Source of the DNA: Actinomycetales bacterium
GTDB taxonomy: Bacteria; Actinomycetota; Actinomycetes; Actinomycetales; Dermabacteraceae
DNA length: 6,451 bases
NCBI GenBank assembly: GCA_012799425.1
Contig: JAAZLF010000262.1
Coordinates: 1 to 6,451, forward strand
Direction: 5' to 3'
The stretch's first letter is position 1. Every line of letters begins with the position of its first letter. Of the stretch, positions 1 to 5,780 are shown one piece after another. Both the position numbers and the translations under genes were made by a program. Below the pieces are notes generated by a model. It did not search any database and was not told where the DNA came from. It worked only from the letters and a program-made list of their open reading frames with translations.

Positions 1-667
1 CGATGCCGATCAGGGAGCCGGGGATCGAGGGATGGATCCGCGGGGCGATGACCATGCAGGCGGCCACGATCGCGACCGCGCCGAGTGCCCACAGCAGGTA
101 GGTCGCATCGGCGGTCGTGAGCGACTGCACCGCCGCGACCAGCGCGTTCGAGCTCAGCTCCCCGGGCACGGCCGGATCCGAGGAGGTGATCAGCGGGATC
201 TGCTGCATGAAGATGATGCATGCGATGCCGAGCGTGAACCCCTCGATCACCGGCCAGGGGATGATCGAGACCACCTTGCCCAGGCGCAGCAGGCCGGTCG
301 CCATCACGAGCAGACCCGCCAGCAGGGTCACGGCCGCGATCGCGCCGGCGCCGTAGTTGGCGACGATCGGGACCAGCACCACCACCATGGCGCCCGTCGG
401 CCCCGAGACCTGCACGTTCGAGCCGCCGAACACGGCGGCGAGCAGCCCGGCGACGATCGCGGTGATGAGGCCCTGCTCCGCAGTGAGGCCGGAGCTGACC
501 CCGAAGCCGAGCGCGAGCGGCAGCGCGACGATGCCGACGGTCACGCCTGCGACCAGGTCCTTCCGCCAGGTCTTCGGCAGCAGGCGGTAGTCCTCGCGGG
601 CGGGCCACAGGCTGCGGGAGCGCGCCAGCGCCGTGCGCAGACGCTCGGAGAGAGCGGGGGCGGTCAT
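1..667 (-). CDS. SulP-family inorganic anion (sulfate-type) transporter, N-terminal part, runs off the left edge
   Basis: Reading down from 667, the minus strand gives an uninterrupted frame of 222 residues to the window edge. The sequence matches the membrane domain of SulP transporters, which move sulfate, bicarbonate or other anions across the cytoplasmic membrane. A first-helix block lies at residues 37-56 (DLVAGVTVGIVALPLALGFG). The family signature FGGSNVQVSGPTGAM is at 80-94, where the half-helix lining the anion site begins. A further typical segment, IPWPVIEGFTLGI, is at 136-148. At least five hydrophobic helices are visible. The C-terminal half, including any STAS domain, lies outside the window. 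The start ATG overlaps the stop of the upstream arsR gene as ATGA, with an AGGCGG ribosome binding site at 675-680 seven bases upstream, so the two are very probably one transcript with coupled translation. The substrate cannot be told from this half; sulfate is the default family guess. Confidence 0.93.
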   Translation of the reverse strand, partial: MTAPALSERLRTALARSRSLWPAREDYRLLPKTWRKDLVAGVTVGIVALPLALGFGVSSGLTAEQGLITAIVAGLLAAVFGGSNVQVSGPTGAMVVVLVPIVANYGAGAIAAVTLLAGLLVMATGLLRLGKVVSIIPWPVIEGFTLGIACIIFMQQIPLITSSDPAVPGELSSNALVAAVQSLTTADATYLLWALGAVAIVAACMVIAPRIHPSIPGSLIGI

Positions 668-1032
668 CGGTGCGCCGCCTTGATCTCCGGCAGGCTCTGC
701 GCGGCATCCAATCGTGCACGGTCCTCACTGAGCATGCTCAGCAGGAGGGCGCGGGCCACCGCGAGCAGCTCGCGGATGCGCGGATCGGCCAGGCGGTAGT
801 AGACGTGGCTCGCGCGACGCTCGGAGGTCACCAGGTGGTGACGGCGCAGCACGGCCAGGTGCTGGGAGAGGTGGGAGGCTTCGAGCTCGGTCTCGGCTTG
901 GAGCGCGGCGACGCTGACTTCGTCGGCGTCGGCGAGCAGCTCGAGCAGGCGGATGCGGAACGGGTGGGAGAGCCCCTTGAACAGGTTGGCCTTGACCTCG
1001 TAGAGGGGACGCTGACTCTGAGATAGCGGCAT
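664..1032 (-). CDS. ArsR-family (SmtB/ArsR) winged-helix transcriptional repressor without cysteines
   Basis: This 122-residue protein has the classic ArsR fold order. A leading helix (residues 10-22, LYEVKANLFKGLS) is followed by HPFRIRLLELL at 23-33. The helix-turn-helix lies at about 40-63, with recognition helix ASHLSQHLAVLRR (52-64). The beta-wing follows (67-80, ending SHVYYRL), then a long C-terminal dimerisation helix. Family members repress their own operon by binding palindromic DNA and release it on metal, thiol or redox signals. This protein contains no cysteine, and its last helix lacks the histidine/aspartate pattern of the zinc-type alpha-5 site, so its signal is unknown. The gene overlaps the SulP transporter start by ATGA, which suggests the transporter is its target. 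No Shine-Dalgarno sequence precedes the ATG; a -10 box sits nine bases upstream, pointing to a nearly leaderless message. Family assignment is firm; the ligand is not. Confidence 0.93.
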   Translation of the reverse strand: MPLSQSQRPLYEVKANLFKGLSHPFRIRLLELLADADEVSVAALQAETELEASHLSQHLAVLRRHHLVTSERRASHVYYRLADPRIRELLAVARALLLSMLSEDRARLDAAQSLPEIKAAHR

Positions 1033-1046
1033 GATGGAATCATCAT
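1031..1046. promoter_or_regulatory. Candidate ArsR operator: palindrome over the arsR start
   Basis: ATGATG-GAAT-CATCAT is a perfect 6+6 base inverted repeat around a four-base centre. It lies between the predicted -10 box and the arsR start codon, overlapping both. A repressor bound here would cover the transcription start. ArsR-family operators are typically AT-containing imperfect palindromes in exactly this place, so autoregulation is the likely role. In this G+C-rich surround the AT-rich palindrome stands out. No binding data; inference. Confidence 0.5.
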
Positions 1047-1070
1047 ATCGGCTGGGAGTGCGGGTCTCAC
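1042..1070 (-). promoter_or_regulatory. Candidate sigma-70-type promoter of the arsR-sulP operon
   Basis: On the minus strand the box TATGAT (plus coordinates 1042-1047) matches TATAAT at five of six positions. GTGAGA (1065-1070) matches TTGACA at four of six, and the spacer is exactly 17 bases. A start about seven bases past the -10 would lie near 1035, only a few bases before the arsR ATG at 1032. This gives a leader of about three bases or none, consistent with the absence of a ribosome binding site. Prediction from sequence only. Confidence 0.55.
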
Positions 1071-1086
1071 GCGATGGTGACCAAAG

Positions 1087-1094
1087 TGATGGAA
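1087..1094. repeat. Second copy of the operator half-site in front of the esterase
   Basis: TGATGGAA at 1087-1094 repeats, in the same orientation, the eight bases at 1032-1039 that form the left arm and centre of the arsR palindrome. The copies are 55 bases apart. The second overlaps the weak Shine-Dalgarno sequence GGAAAG (1091-1096) of the esterase. It could be an auxiliary repressor contact linking both divergent genes, or chance. Confidence 0.3.
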
Positions 1095-1104
1095 AGCTGT
1101 CCGT

Positions 1105-2178
1105 ATGAGCGCCTCCCCCGTCAGCAGACTCCTCTCAGGCCTCGCGGAGGACGCGGTGCTGGGGCTCGGGGAGCCCACGCACGGGACCGCTGAGGCGTTC
1201 GCCCTGAAGCTCGAGGTGATCCATGAGCTGGCCCGATCGGGCAGCCTCGCGATGCTCGCGTTCGAGGAGTCCTTCACGGTAGGCCTGCAGGTCGATGCCG
1301 CGCTGCGCGGATGGGGAGACCTCGACGCCGCCTGGGACCTGGGCAGCTCGCTCTGGAACACCGCGACGATCCGAGAGGGTCTGCGCACTCTTCAGGAGAT
1401 CACCGGAACTCTCGACGAGGCGCGGCGGCCACGGTTCCTCGGCGTCGACGTCTCGAAGCCCTATCGCACGGCGCGGGCACTGCTCGAGAGGGGCGCACAG
1501 GCGCCGGCGCTGCGCGCGGTCGCTGCTCGCGATGCGCTCACGGCCGTCGGGGTGAGCGCGCTGGTGGAGGCATGCCACGCGCTCGAGGCCGACGGAGATC
1601 CGCAGACGGCGGCGCTCGCGCAGAATCTTCGCCGTCACGCCGACGCGTACCTGCTTGCGCCGGACCTCACCCGGCTGCACCGCCGCGACGCCCACATGGC
1701 CGACACCCTGCTCGAGAACCTGCCCCATCAAGGGATCACCGTGCTCTGGGCGCACAACGAGCATCTCGCCCGGAACCCAGAGGGCTGGGGCGGGCCGACG
1801 ATGGGGCACCTGCTCGGCCAGGCGCTCGGGGAGCGGTACGTGCCGGTGGGGATGCTATGCGGCGAGGGTGAATGCCGGGCTGTGGACCCCTCGACAGGCA
1901 GAGACGACTACGCTGCCGTGCCGCTGCCACCGGTCCACGCGGACACCACCGACCGCGCGCTCGCCGAGCTCGGCCGAGCCGTCGTGACCAGCGAGGAGTT
2001 CGTGCACCCCGGTCCCCGCCGGTTCATCGGTTGGCAGGTGGACACGTCCCTGTTCACTGACCCACGGGCCGTGCGGGACACCTTCGAGGTGCGCAGACCC
2101 TCCACCGACTTCTCGGCGCTCATCCATCTGCCATGCAGCACGGCGGATGCCACGGCGCCGCGCGCCGTGCTGCGTTAG
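1105..2178 (+). CDS. Erythromycin esterase superfamily hydrolase
   Basis: This 357-residue protein carries the signature motifs of the erythromycin esterase (Ere) superfamily in order. GLGEPTHGTAEAF at 20-32 is the GExxHG motif, with E23 and the presumed catalytic H26. AFEES is at 52-56, RRDAHMADTL around 193-202 (the RDxxMA motif) and LWAHNEHLA at 214-222, with active-site-type histidines H217 and H220. The C-terminal part has MGHLLGQALG and a final DFSALIHLP block. EreA and EreB open the macrolactone ring of erythromycin by hydrolysis. Many environmental relatives are uncharacterised, so macrolide resistance should not be assumed. This protein is somewhat shorter than the classical enzymes of about 400 residues and has no signal peptide, so it is probably cytoplasmic. 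The start is supported by a weak GGAAAG eight bases upstream and by the motif distance. It is transcribed divergently from arsR and alone on this strand. Superfamily confident, substrate unknown. Confidence 0.88.
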   Translation: MSASPVSRLLSGLAEDAVLGLGEPTHGTAEAFALKLEVIHELARSGSLAMLAFEESFTVGLQVDAALRGWGDLDAAWDLGSSLWNTATIREGLRTLQEITGTLDEARRPRFLGVDVSKPYRTARALLERGAQAPALRAVAARDALTAVGVSALVEACHALEADGDPQTAALAQNLRRHADAYLLAPDLTRLHRRDAHMADTLLENLPHQGITVLWAHNEHLARNPEGWGGPTMGHLLGQALGERYVPVGMLCGEGECRAVDPSTGRDDYAAVPLPPVHADTTDRALAELGRAVVTSEEFVHPGPRRFIGWQVDTSLFTDPRAVRDTFEVRRPSTDFSALIHLPCSTADATAPRAVLR

Positions 2179-2195
2179 ATGCCTCGGAGCACGCC

Positions 2196-2214
2196 CGTCG
2201 GCCCACGCCCGACG
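2196..2214. terminator. Possible bidirectional hairpin between convergent genes
   Basis: CGTCGG (2196-2201) and CCGACG (2209-2214) form a perfect six-base-pair stem around a seven-base loop, in the 37-base gap between the converging esterase and DUF4383 genes. There is only TT after the plus-strand arm and no T tract on the minus side, so as an intrinsic terminator it is weak. Its position is what supports the call. Confidence 0.35.
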
Positions 2215-2215
2215 T

Positions 2216-2704
2216 TCAGGAGCGGTGGTCGGCCTTCGCTGTGGCGGGCGTGACGTCGCTGGAGAGGAACGACAGCCCGATCATGACGACCGCCAGGACG
2301 AAGTATGCCCAGGTGTCGACGGTGTTCAGGGGCAGGAAGTTCGCCGCCGAGTCCTGGTTCACGAGCAGGCCGAAGATCCACAGCGCCGCGGAGAGGCCGC
2401 CGCCGAGGCGCAGGATCCGGCGCGCCGAGTTCGAGAATCTTGATTGCGCGATGGCGATGGCGCCGAAGAGCAGGTGGACGATGTTGTGCAGGAAGGACAC
2501 CTGGAAGAGGCCCAGCACCATCGCCTCGGAGCCGTAGCCCATCTCGATGGTGTTGAAGTTCTGCGTCATGCCGGGGAAGAATCCTGCGAAGCCGATCGCG
2601 AGGAAGAACATCCCGCAGATGATCGCGGCCCACCTCACGGGTGCGCGCGCGGGGTCGTCGTCCGCGCGGGTCAGGGGTGGGTGGACGGGGCCGTCGATGA
2701 ACAT
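2216..2704 (-). CDS. DUF4383-family four-helix membrane protein
   Basis: This 162-residue integral membrane protein has four hydrophobic segments, at roughly residues 25-44, 63-87, 97-116 and 131-148. The pattern, with LGLFQVSFLHNIVHLLFG at 64-81 and PLNTVDTWAY at 125-134 before the last helix, is that of DUF4383, a family common in actinobacteria with no established function. The histidines H73 and H77 inside the second helix are the conserved polar feature. The start was placed at the ATG at 2704 because an excellent GGAGGG ribosome binding site (2711-2716) lies six bases upstream. The open frame continues upstream but only as antisense-like sequence inside the cyclodeaminase gene. It lies 112 bases downstream of the cyclodeaminase gene on the same strand, so read-through is possible, but I see no clear own promoter. 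Family call fairly firm; role unknown. Confidence 0.85.
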   Translation of the reverse strand: MFIDGPVHPPLTRADDDPARAPVRWAAIICGMFFLAIGFAGFFPGMTQNFNTIEMGYGSEAMVLGLFQVSFLHNIVHLLFGAIAIAQSRFSNSARRILRLGGGLSAALWIFGLLVNQDSAANFLPLNTVDTWAYFVLAVVMIGLSFLSSDVTPATAKADHRS

Positions 2705-2751
2705 GTCTGTCCCTCCGTTCGTCTGCTCCGTGCAGGAGCTCCGACGGGTCG

Positions 2752-2774
2752 GCCGGCGCGGTGCTCGCACCGGC
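2752..2774. other. GC-rich hairpin between the cyclodeaminase and DUF4383 genes
   Basis: GGTG (2760-2763) and CACC (2768-2771) enclose a four-base CTCG loop. GCC (2752-2754) and GGC (2772-2774) can extend the stem across a bulge; alternatively GCCGG (2752-2756) pairs with CCGGC (2770-2774). It lies about 43 bases past the cyclodeaminase stop. No T tract follows on the minus strand, so it may be an attenuating or weakly terminating fold, or nothing. Confidence 0.25.
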
Positions 2775-2816
2775 AGCACGGCTGGGAAGCGGGTGATCCG
2801 CTCGACGCTGTGGATT

Positions 2817-3758
2817 TCAGAGTACGCCCGTGTCGAAGAACGTGGAAGAGGCCGAAGGGACCGATGAGCCGGCCGCCCGGGCGACGACATCGGCGAGGAC
2901 CACGTCACCGAGGCCGGAGCCCAGGTTCTGTGCCACGACCAGGCCCTCCGGCCGGCCGCTGCGCAGCAGGTCGCCGGTGGTGCCGCTCGCGTGCGGGTAG
3001 TCCTCGCCGTGCTTGAGGGAGCGCAGCGCCTCGAACTGCACGGGATCATCGGCCACCACGGTGCCGGTGCGGGAGATCTCGGCACCGGCCATCGAGGCGT
3101 AGTCCACGGGCAGCAGCGTCGCGTCGGCCGCGACCTCGCCCCGCCTCAGAGCCTGATCCGTGAGCCCGATCGGCAGGGCGCTGATGACCACGCCCGCACC
3201 CCGCAGCGCCGCGGCGCGGTCGGTGGTGGTGCGCAGCTCGAGCTGCGGGGTGTGTACGGCGCACCAGGCGCGCAGCTCCTCGAGCGCGGCGGAGCGCCGA
3301 CCCCACACGGTCAGCGGTCCGCGACCGAGAGCCTCGATCACCCGTGCATGGGAACGGGCCTGCACCCCGGTGCCGAAGAAGGTGATCGGCCGGTCGTCCA
3401 GCACGAGGGAGGCGCCGGTGACCGCGGCGGTGCGCAGCGCCGTCAGCTCGGCCGCGCCCATCGTGGCGCGGGTCGAGCCGTCGATCCCGGAGAGCACCAT
3501 CAGGCCATCGATCATCTCCCCGCCGCGCTCGCGGTTCGACGGGGTGAGCACCACCCATTTGATCCCGAGCAGGCCGCGCTCCGGCCACGCCGCAGGCATC
3601 GCGTTGGCGAAGCCGCCCGCCTCATGGACCACCTGGGATTTCGGGGTCACCGAGGCGGAGCCGTCGGCCAGGGCCAGCAGGGTCTCCCGCATCAGGGCGA
3701 CCGCGTCGGCGGGGGCGGGAAGGAGGCTGCGCACCTGGTCATCGTCGAGATGGATCAT
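2817..3758 (-). CDS. Ornithine cyclodeaminase / mu-crystallin family NAD(P)-dependent oxidoreductase
   Basis: The 313-residue length is normal for the family. Members bind an amino or imino acid and NAD(P) and include ornithine cyclodeaminase, alanine dehydrogenase, ketimine or pyrroline-2-carboxylate reductase and SbnB-type siderophore enzymes. Visible marks are GIKWV (65-69) with substrate lysine K67, GAAELTALRTAAVTG (101-115) with substrate arginine R109, and the Rossmann nucleotide loop FFGTGVQARSH (127-137). VISALP is at 190-195, VDYAS (218-222) holds aspartate D219 at about the catalytic position, and the C-terminal segment is AQNLGSGLGDVVLADVVAR (276-294). There is no signal peptide, so it should be cytoplasmic. 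The start lacks a Shine-Dalgarno sequence; a TACGGT box sits six bases before the ATG, suggesting a leaderless transcript. No arginine- or proline-catabolism gene is adjacent, so the physiological substrate cannot be chosen from context. Family confident, reaction unresolved. Confidence 0.9.
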   Translation of the reverse strand: MIHLDDDQVRSLLPAPADAVALMRETLLALADGSASVTPKSQVVHEAGGFANAMPAAWPERGLLGIKWVVLTPSNRERGGEMIDGLMVLSGIDGSTRATMGAAELTALRTAAVTGASLVLDDRPITFFGTGVQARSHARVIEALGRGPLTVWGRRSAALEELRAWCAVHTPQLELRTTTDRAAALRGAGVVISALPIGLTDQALRRGEVAADATLLPVDYASMAGAEISRTGTVVADDPVQFEALRSLKHGEDYPHASGTTGDLLRSGRPEGLVVAQNLGSGLGDVVLADVVARAAGSSVPSASSTFFDTGVL

Positions 3759-3764
3759 CCGGCG

Positions 3765-3770
3765 ACCGTA
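3765..3770 (-). promoter_or_regulatory. Candidate -10 box for the cyclodeaminase gene
   Basis: Minus-strand TACGGT fits the loose actinobacterial TANNNT -10 pattern and ends exactly six bases before the ATG at 3758, which would put the transcription start on or beside the start codon. No convincing -35 hexamer is seen, so this is a weak call. Confidence 0.3.
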
Positions 3771-3812
3771 CCGCGAAGCCCGCAGACATCGTGCCGCAGG
3801 CGGGCGGATGCC

Positions 3813-3818
3813 TACTAT
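3813..3818 (+). promoter_or_regulatory. Candidate -10 box for the 151-residue membrane-protein gene
   Basis: TACTAT matches TATAAT at five of six positions and is followed by six bases and then the ATG at 3825. Transcription starting seven bases past the box would begin on the A of the ATG. There is no ribosome binding site, which favours a leaderless message. No good -35 element is visible. Confidence 0.45.
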
Positions 3819-3824
3819 GTGCGC

Positions 3825-4280
3825 ATGGCACGCAACTGGGGGAACAGCGACAGCGGACCGGGTGGGGACCCGTCATGGCTGGGCGGGAAGGACCGTGATC
3901 CGTCCCCGCAGAGCTCGAGCGGATGGTCCTCGGACTTCTCCTCGCAGCCCCCGCCGAGCGGCCTACCCGCCCAGGAAGATCCTGCGCAGAGCATGGCGCC
4001 GCGCTTCGGCGAGACGGCCGAGGGCGGGGATGGCCAGCAGCAGTCCCAGTGGCACTCGGACTTCACCGGGCAGGGGCGCGGCGGGCACCAGGGCGGCCGA
4101 CGGGGCGGGCGCTCCTTCGGAGCCCAGCTGACCGGTCTGTTCTCCTCGATGATCGGCCTGATCATCTTCGCCGTCATCGGGTATCAGATGGGCATGAGCC
4201 TGTGGTGGATCATTCTGGTCGTCGGCATCCCGCTGCTCTCCCGCGTCGTCCGCCTGGTGGGACAGCACCTGCGGAGCTGA
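3825..4280 (+). CDS. Uncharacterised protein: disordered Gly/Ser/Gln-rich N-terminus plus two-helix membrane anchor
   Basis: I do not recognise the family of this 151-residue protein. Residues 1-98 are low-complexity and hydrophilic, rich in Gly, Ser, Pro, Gln and Asp, and probably unfolded. Within them the ten-residue pattern SxWxSDFxxQ occurs twice, at 32-41 and 74-83. A short basic Gly/Arg stretch (84-97, GRGGHQGGRRGGRS) leads into two hydrophobic segments at about 103-120 and 123-138, and the protein ends with a basic tail (RVVRLVGQHLRS). The layout suggests a small membrane protein whose long N-terminal arm and short tail face the same side, probably the cytoplasm given the arginines. 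The frame is open far upstream, but the ATG at 3825 is chosen because a TACTAT box sits immediately before it and the upstream part only mirrors the opposite-strand cyclodeaminase gene. The function is unknown; a scaffold or protein-interaction role is a guess. Confidence 0.75.
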   Translation: MARNWGNSDSGPGGDPSWLGGKDRDPSPQSSSGWSSDFSSQPPPSGLPAQEDPAQSMAPRFGETAEGGDGQQQSQWHSDFTGQGRGGHQGGRRGGRSFGAQLTGLFSSMIGLIIFAVIGYQMGMSLWWIILVVGIPLLSRVVRLVGQHLRS

Positions 4281-4284
4281 CCGC

Positions 4285-4330
4285 GGTGACAGGATGGCGG
4301 AGAGGGCGACGCCGCCCCGGACCCGTCACC
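4285..4330. other. Nested inverted repeats in the leader of the aldo/keto reductase gene
   Basis: GGTGAC (4285-4290) and GTCACC (4325-4330) are perfect complements enclosing a second pair, GGCGG (4296-4300) and CCGCC (4312-4316). The outer arm ends directly against the AGGAGG ribosome binding site at 4331-4336. It could be a terminator-like stem for the gene upstream or a leader fold; no T tract follows. Confidence 0.3.
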
Positions 4331-4344
4331 AGGAGGAGCACCGC

Positions 4345-5325
<981 letters not shown>

Positions 5326-5330
5326 GCGTT

Positions 5331-5362
5331 CCGGCGCCGGGCCATAGGAAGCTCAGCGCCGG
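5331..5362. terminator. Possible GC stem-loop after the aldo/keto reductase gene
   Basis: CCGGCGC (5331-5337) and GCGCCGG (5356-5362) are perfect seven-base complements around an 18-base loop, beginning six bases after the stop codon. The first arm is also part of the ten-base palindrome CCGGCGCCGG. No T tract follows; instead TAGGGT (5363-5368), a possible -10 box for the next gene, abuts the stem. Weak as a terminator. Confidence 0.3.
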
Positions 5363-5404
5363 TAGGGTCGACGCACAACGACGCGAACGCGACGGGGAGA
5401 ACTG

Positions 5405-5659
5405 ATGGACAGCGAAGACGACACCCAGTGGGAGTCGTCGGCCGAAGAGGACTCGCACGAGCGGATGCGCGCCGCGCATCGTCACCTGCTGCGCCGCGAC
5501 CTGCTGCTCCACTTCCTGCTGTCGCTCGCGGTGGTCGCGGGGGTCTGCGCCCTCTTCGGCAGCTGGCGGCATGCGCCGTTCTATTTCTTCGTCAGCTTCG
5601 TCCCGCTTCTCGCCATGGACCTAAGGCGGGCGAAGGAGAACTCAGCTCGGGACCGCTGA
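5405..5659 (+). CDS. Small two-helix membrane protein of unknown function
   Basis: This 84-residue protein begins with a very acidic stretch (residues 2-19, many Asp and Glu). A basic, amphipathic piece follows (21-32, with HRHLLRRD), then two hydrophobic segments at about 34-51 and 56-71, and a basic tail DLRRAKENSARDR. The two-helix hairpin with charged ends resembles the loosely defined 2TM-type small membrane proteins, but I cannot assign a family from sequence alone. The positive-inside pattern puts both ends in the cytoplasm. The ATG is preceded by a good GGGGAGA ribosome binding site (5394-5400). A TAGGGT box at 5363-5368 could be its -10, without an evident -35. It lies 79 bases after the aldo/keto reductase gene and 121 bases before the nuclease gene on the same strand. 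The coding call rests on the ribosome binding site and membrane pattern. Confidence 0.72.
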   Translation: MDSEDDTQWESSAEEDSHERMRAAHRHLLRRDLLLHFLLSLAVVAGVCALFGSWRHAPFYFFVSFVPLLAMDLRRAKENSARDR

Positions 5660-5780
5660 AATCCGTGTGACGCCGACGCCTCCAGCGAAGACGTGTGGGA
5701 CCTAGGTATGTCCGGAATGTCGACCCCATGGGCGATACTTCGATCATCGGGTGGTCCGGTCGATCTGAGGAGCGTTGTAG

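Noticed and set aside
32..799. A 255-residue plus-strand open frame across the left end
   Set aside because: It is antisense to the SulP and arsR genes, is rich in Arg/Asp/Gly/His as expected of a G+C-rich shadow frame, and has no recognisable domain.
2705..3085. Upstream extension of the DUF4383 frame to a 289-residue protein
   Set aside because: The added part is low-complexity Pro/Ser/Arg sequence inside the cyclodeaminase gene, while the ATG at 2704 has a strong ribosome binding site and the family length fits.
2991..3824. Upstream extension of the 151-residue protein to 429 residues
   Set aside because: The extra part lies antisense to the cyclodeaminase gene and reads as shadow sequence; the compact start at 3825 with its -10 box explains the gene.
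5740..5765. Direct repeat TCGATC at 5740-5745 and 5760-5765, twenty bases apart, upstream of the nuclease gene
   Set aside because: Two helical turns apart is suggestive of a regulator site, but a six-base repeat of this composition is easily chance and no promoter could be anchored to it.
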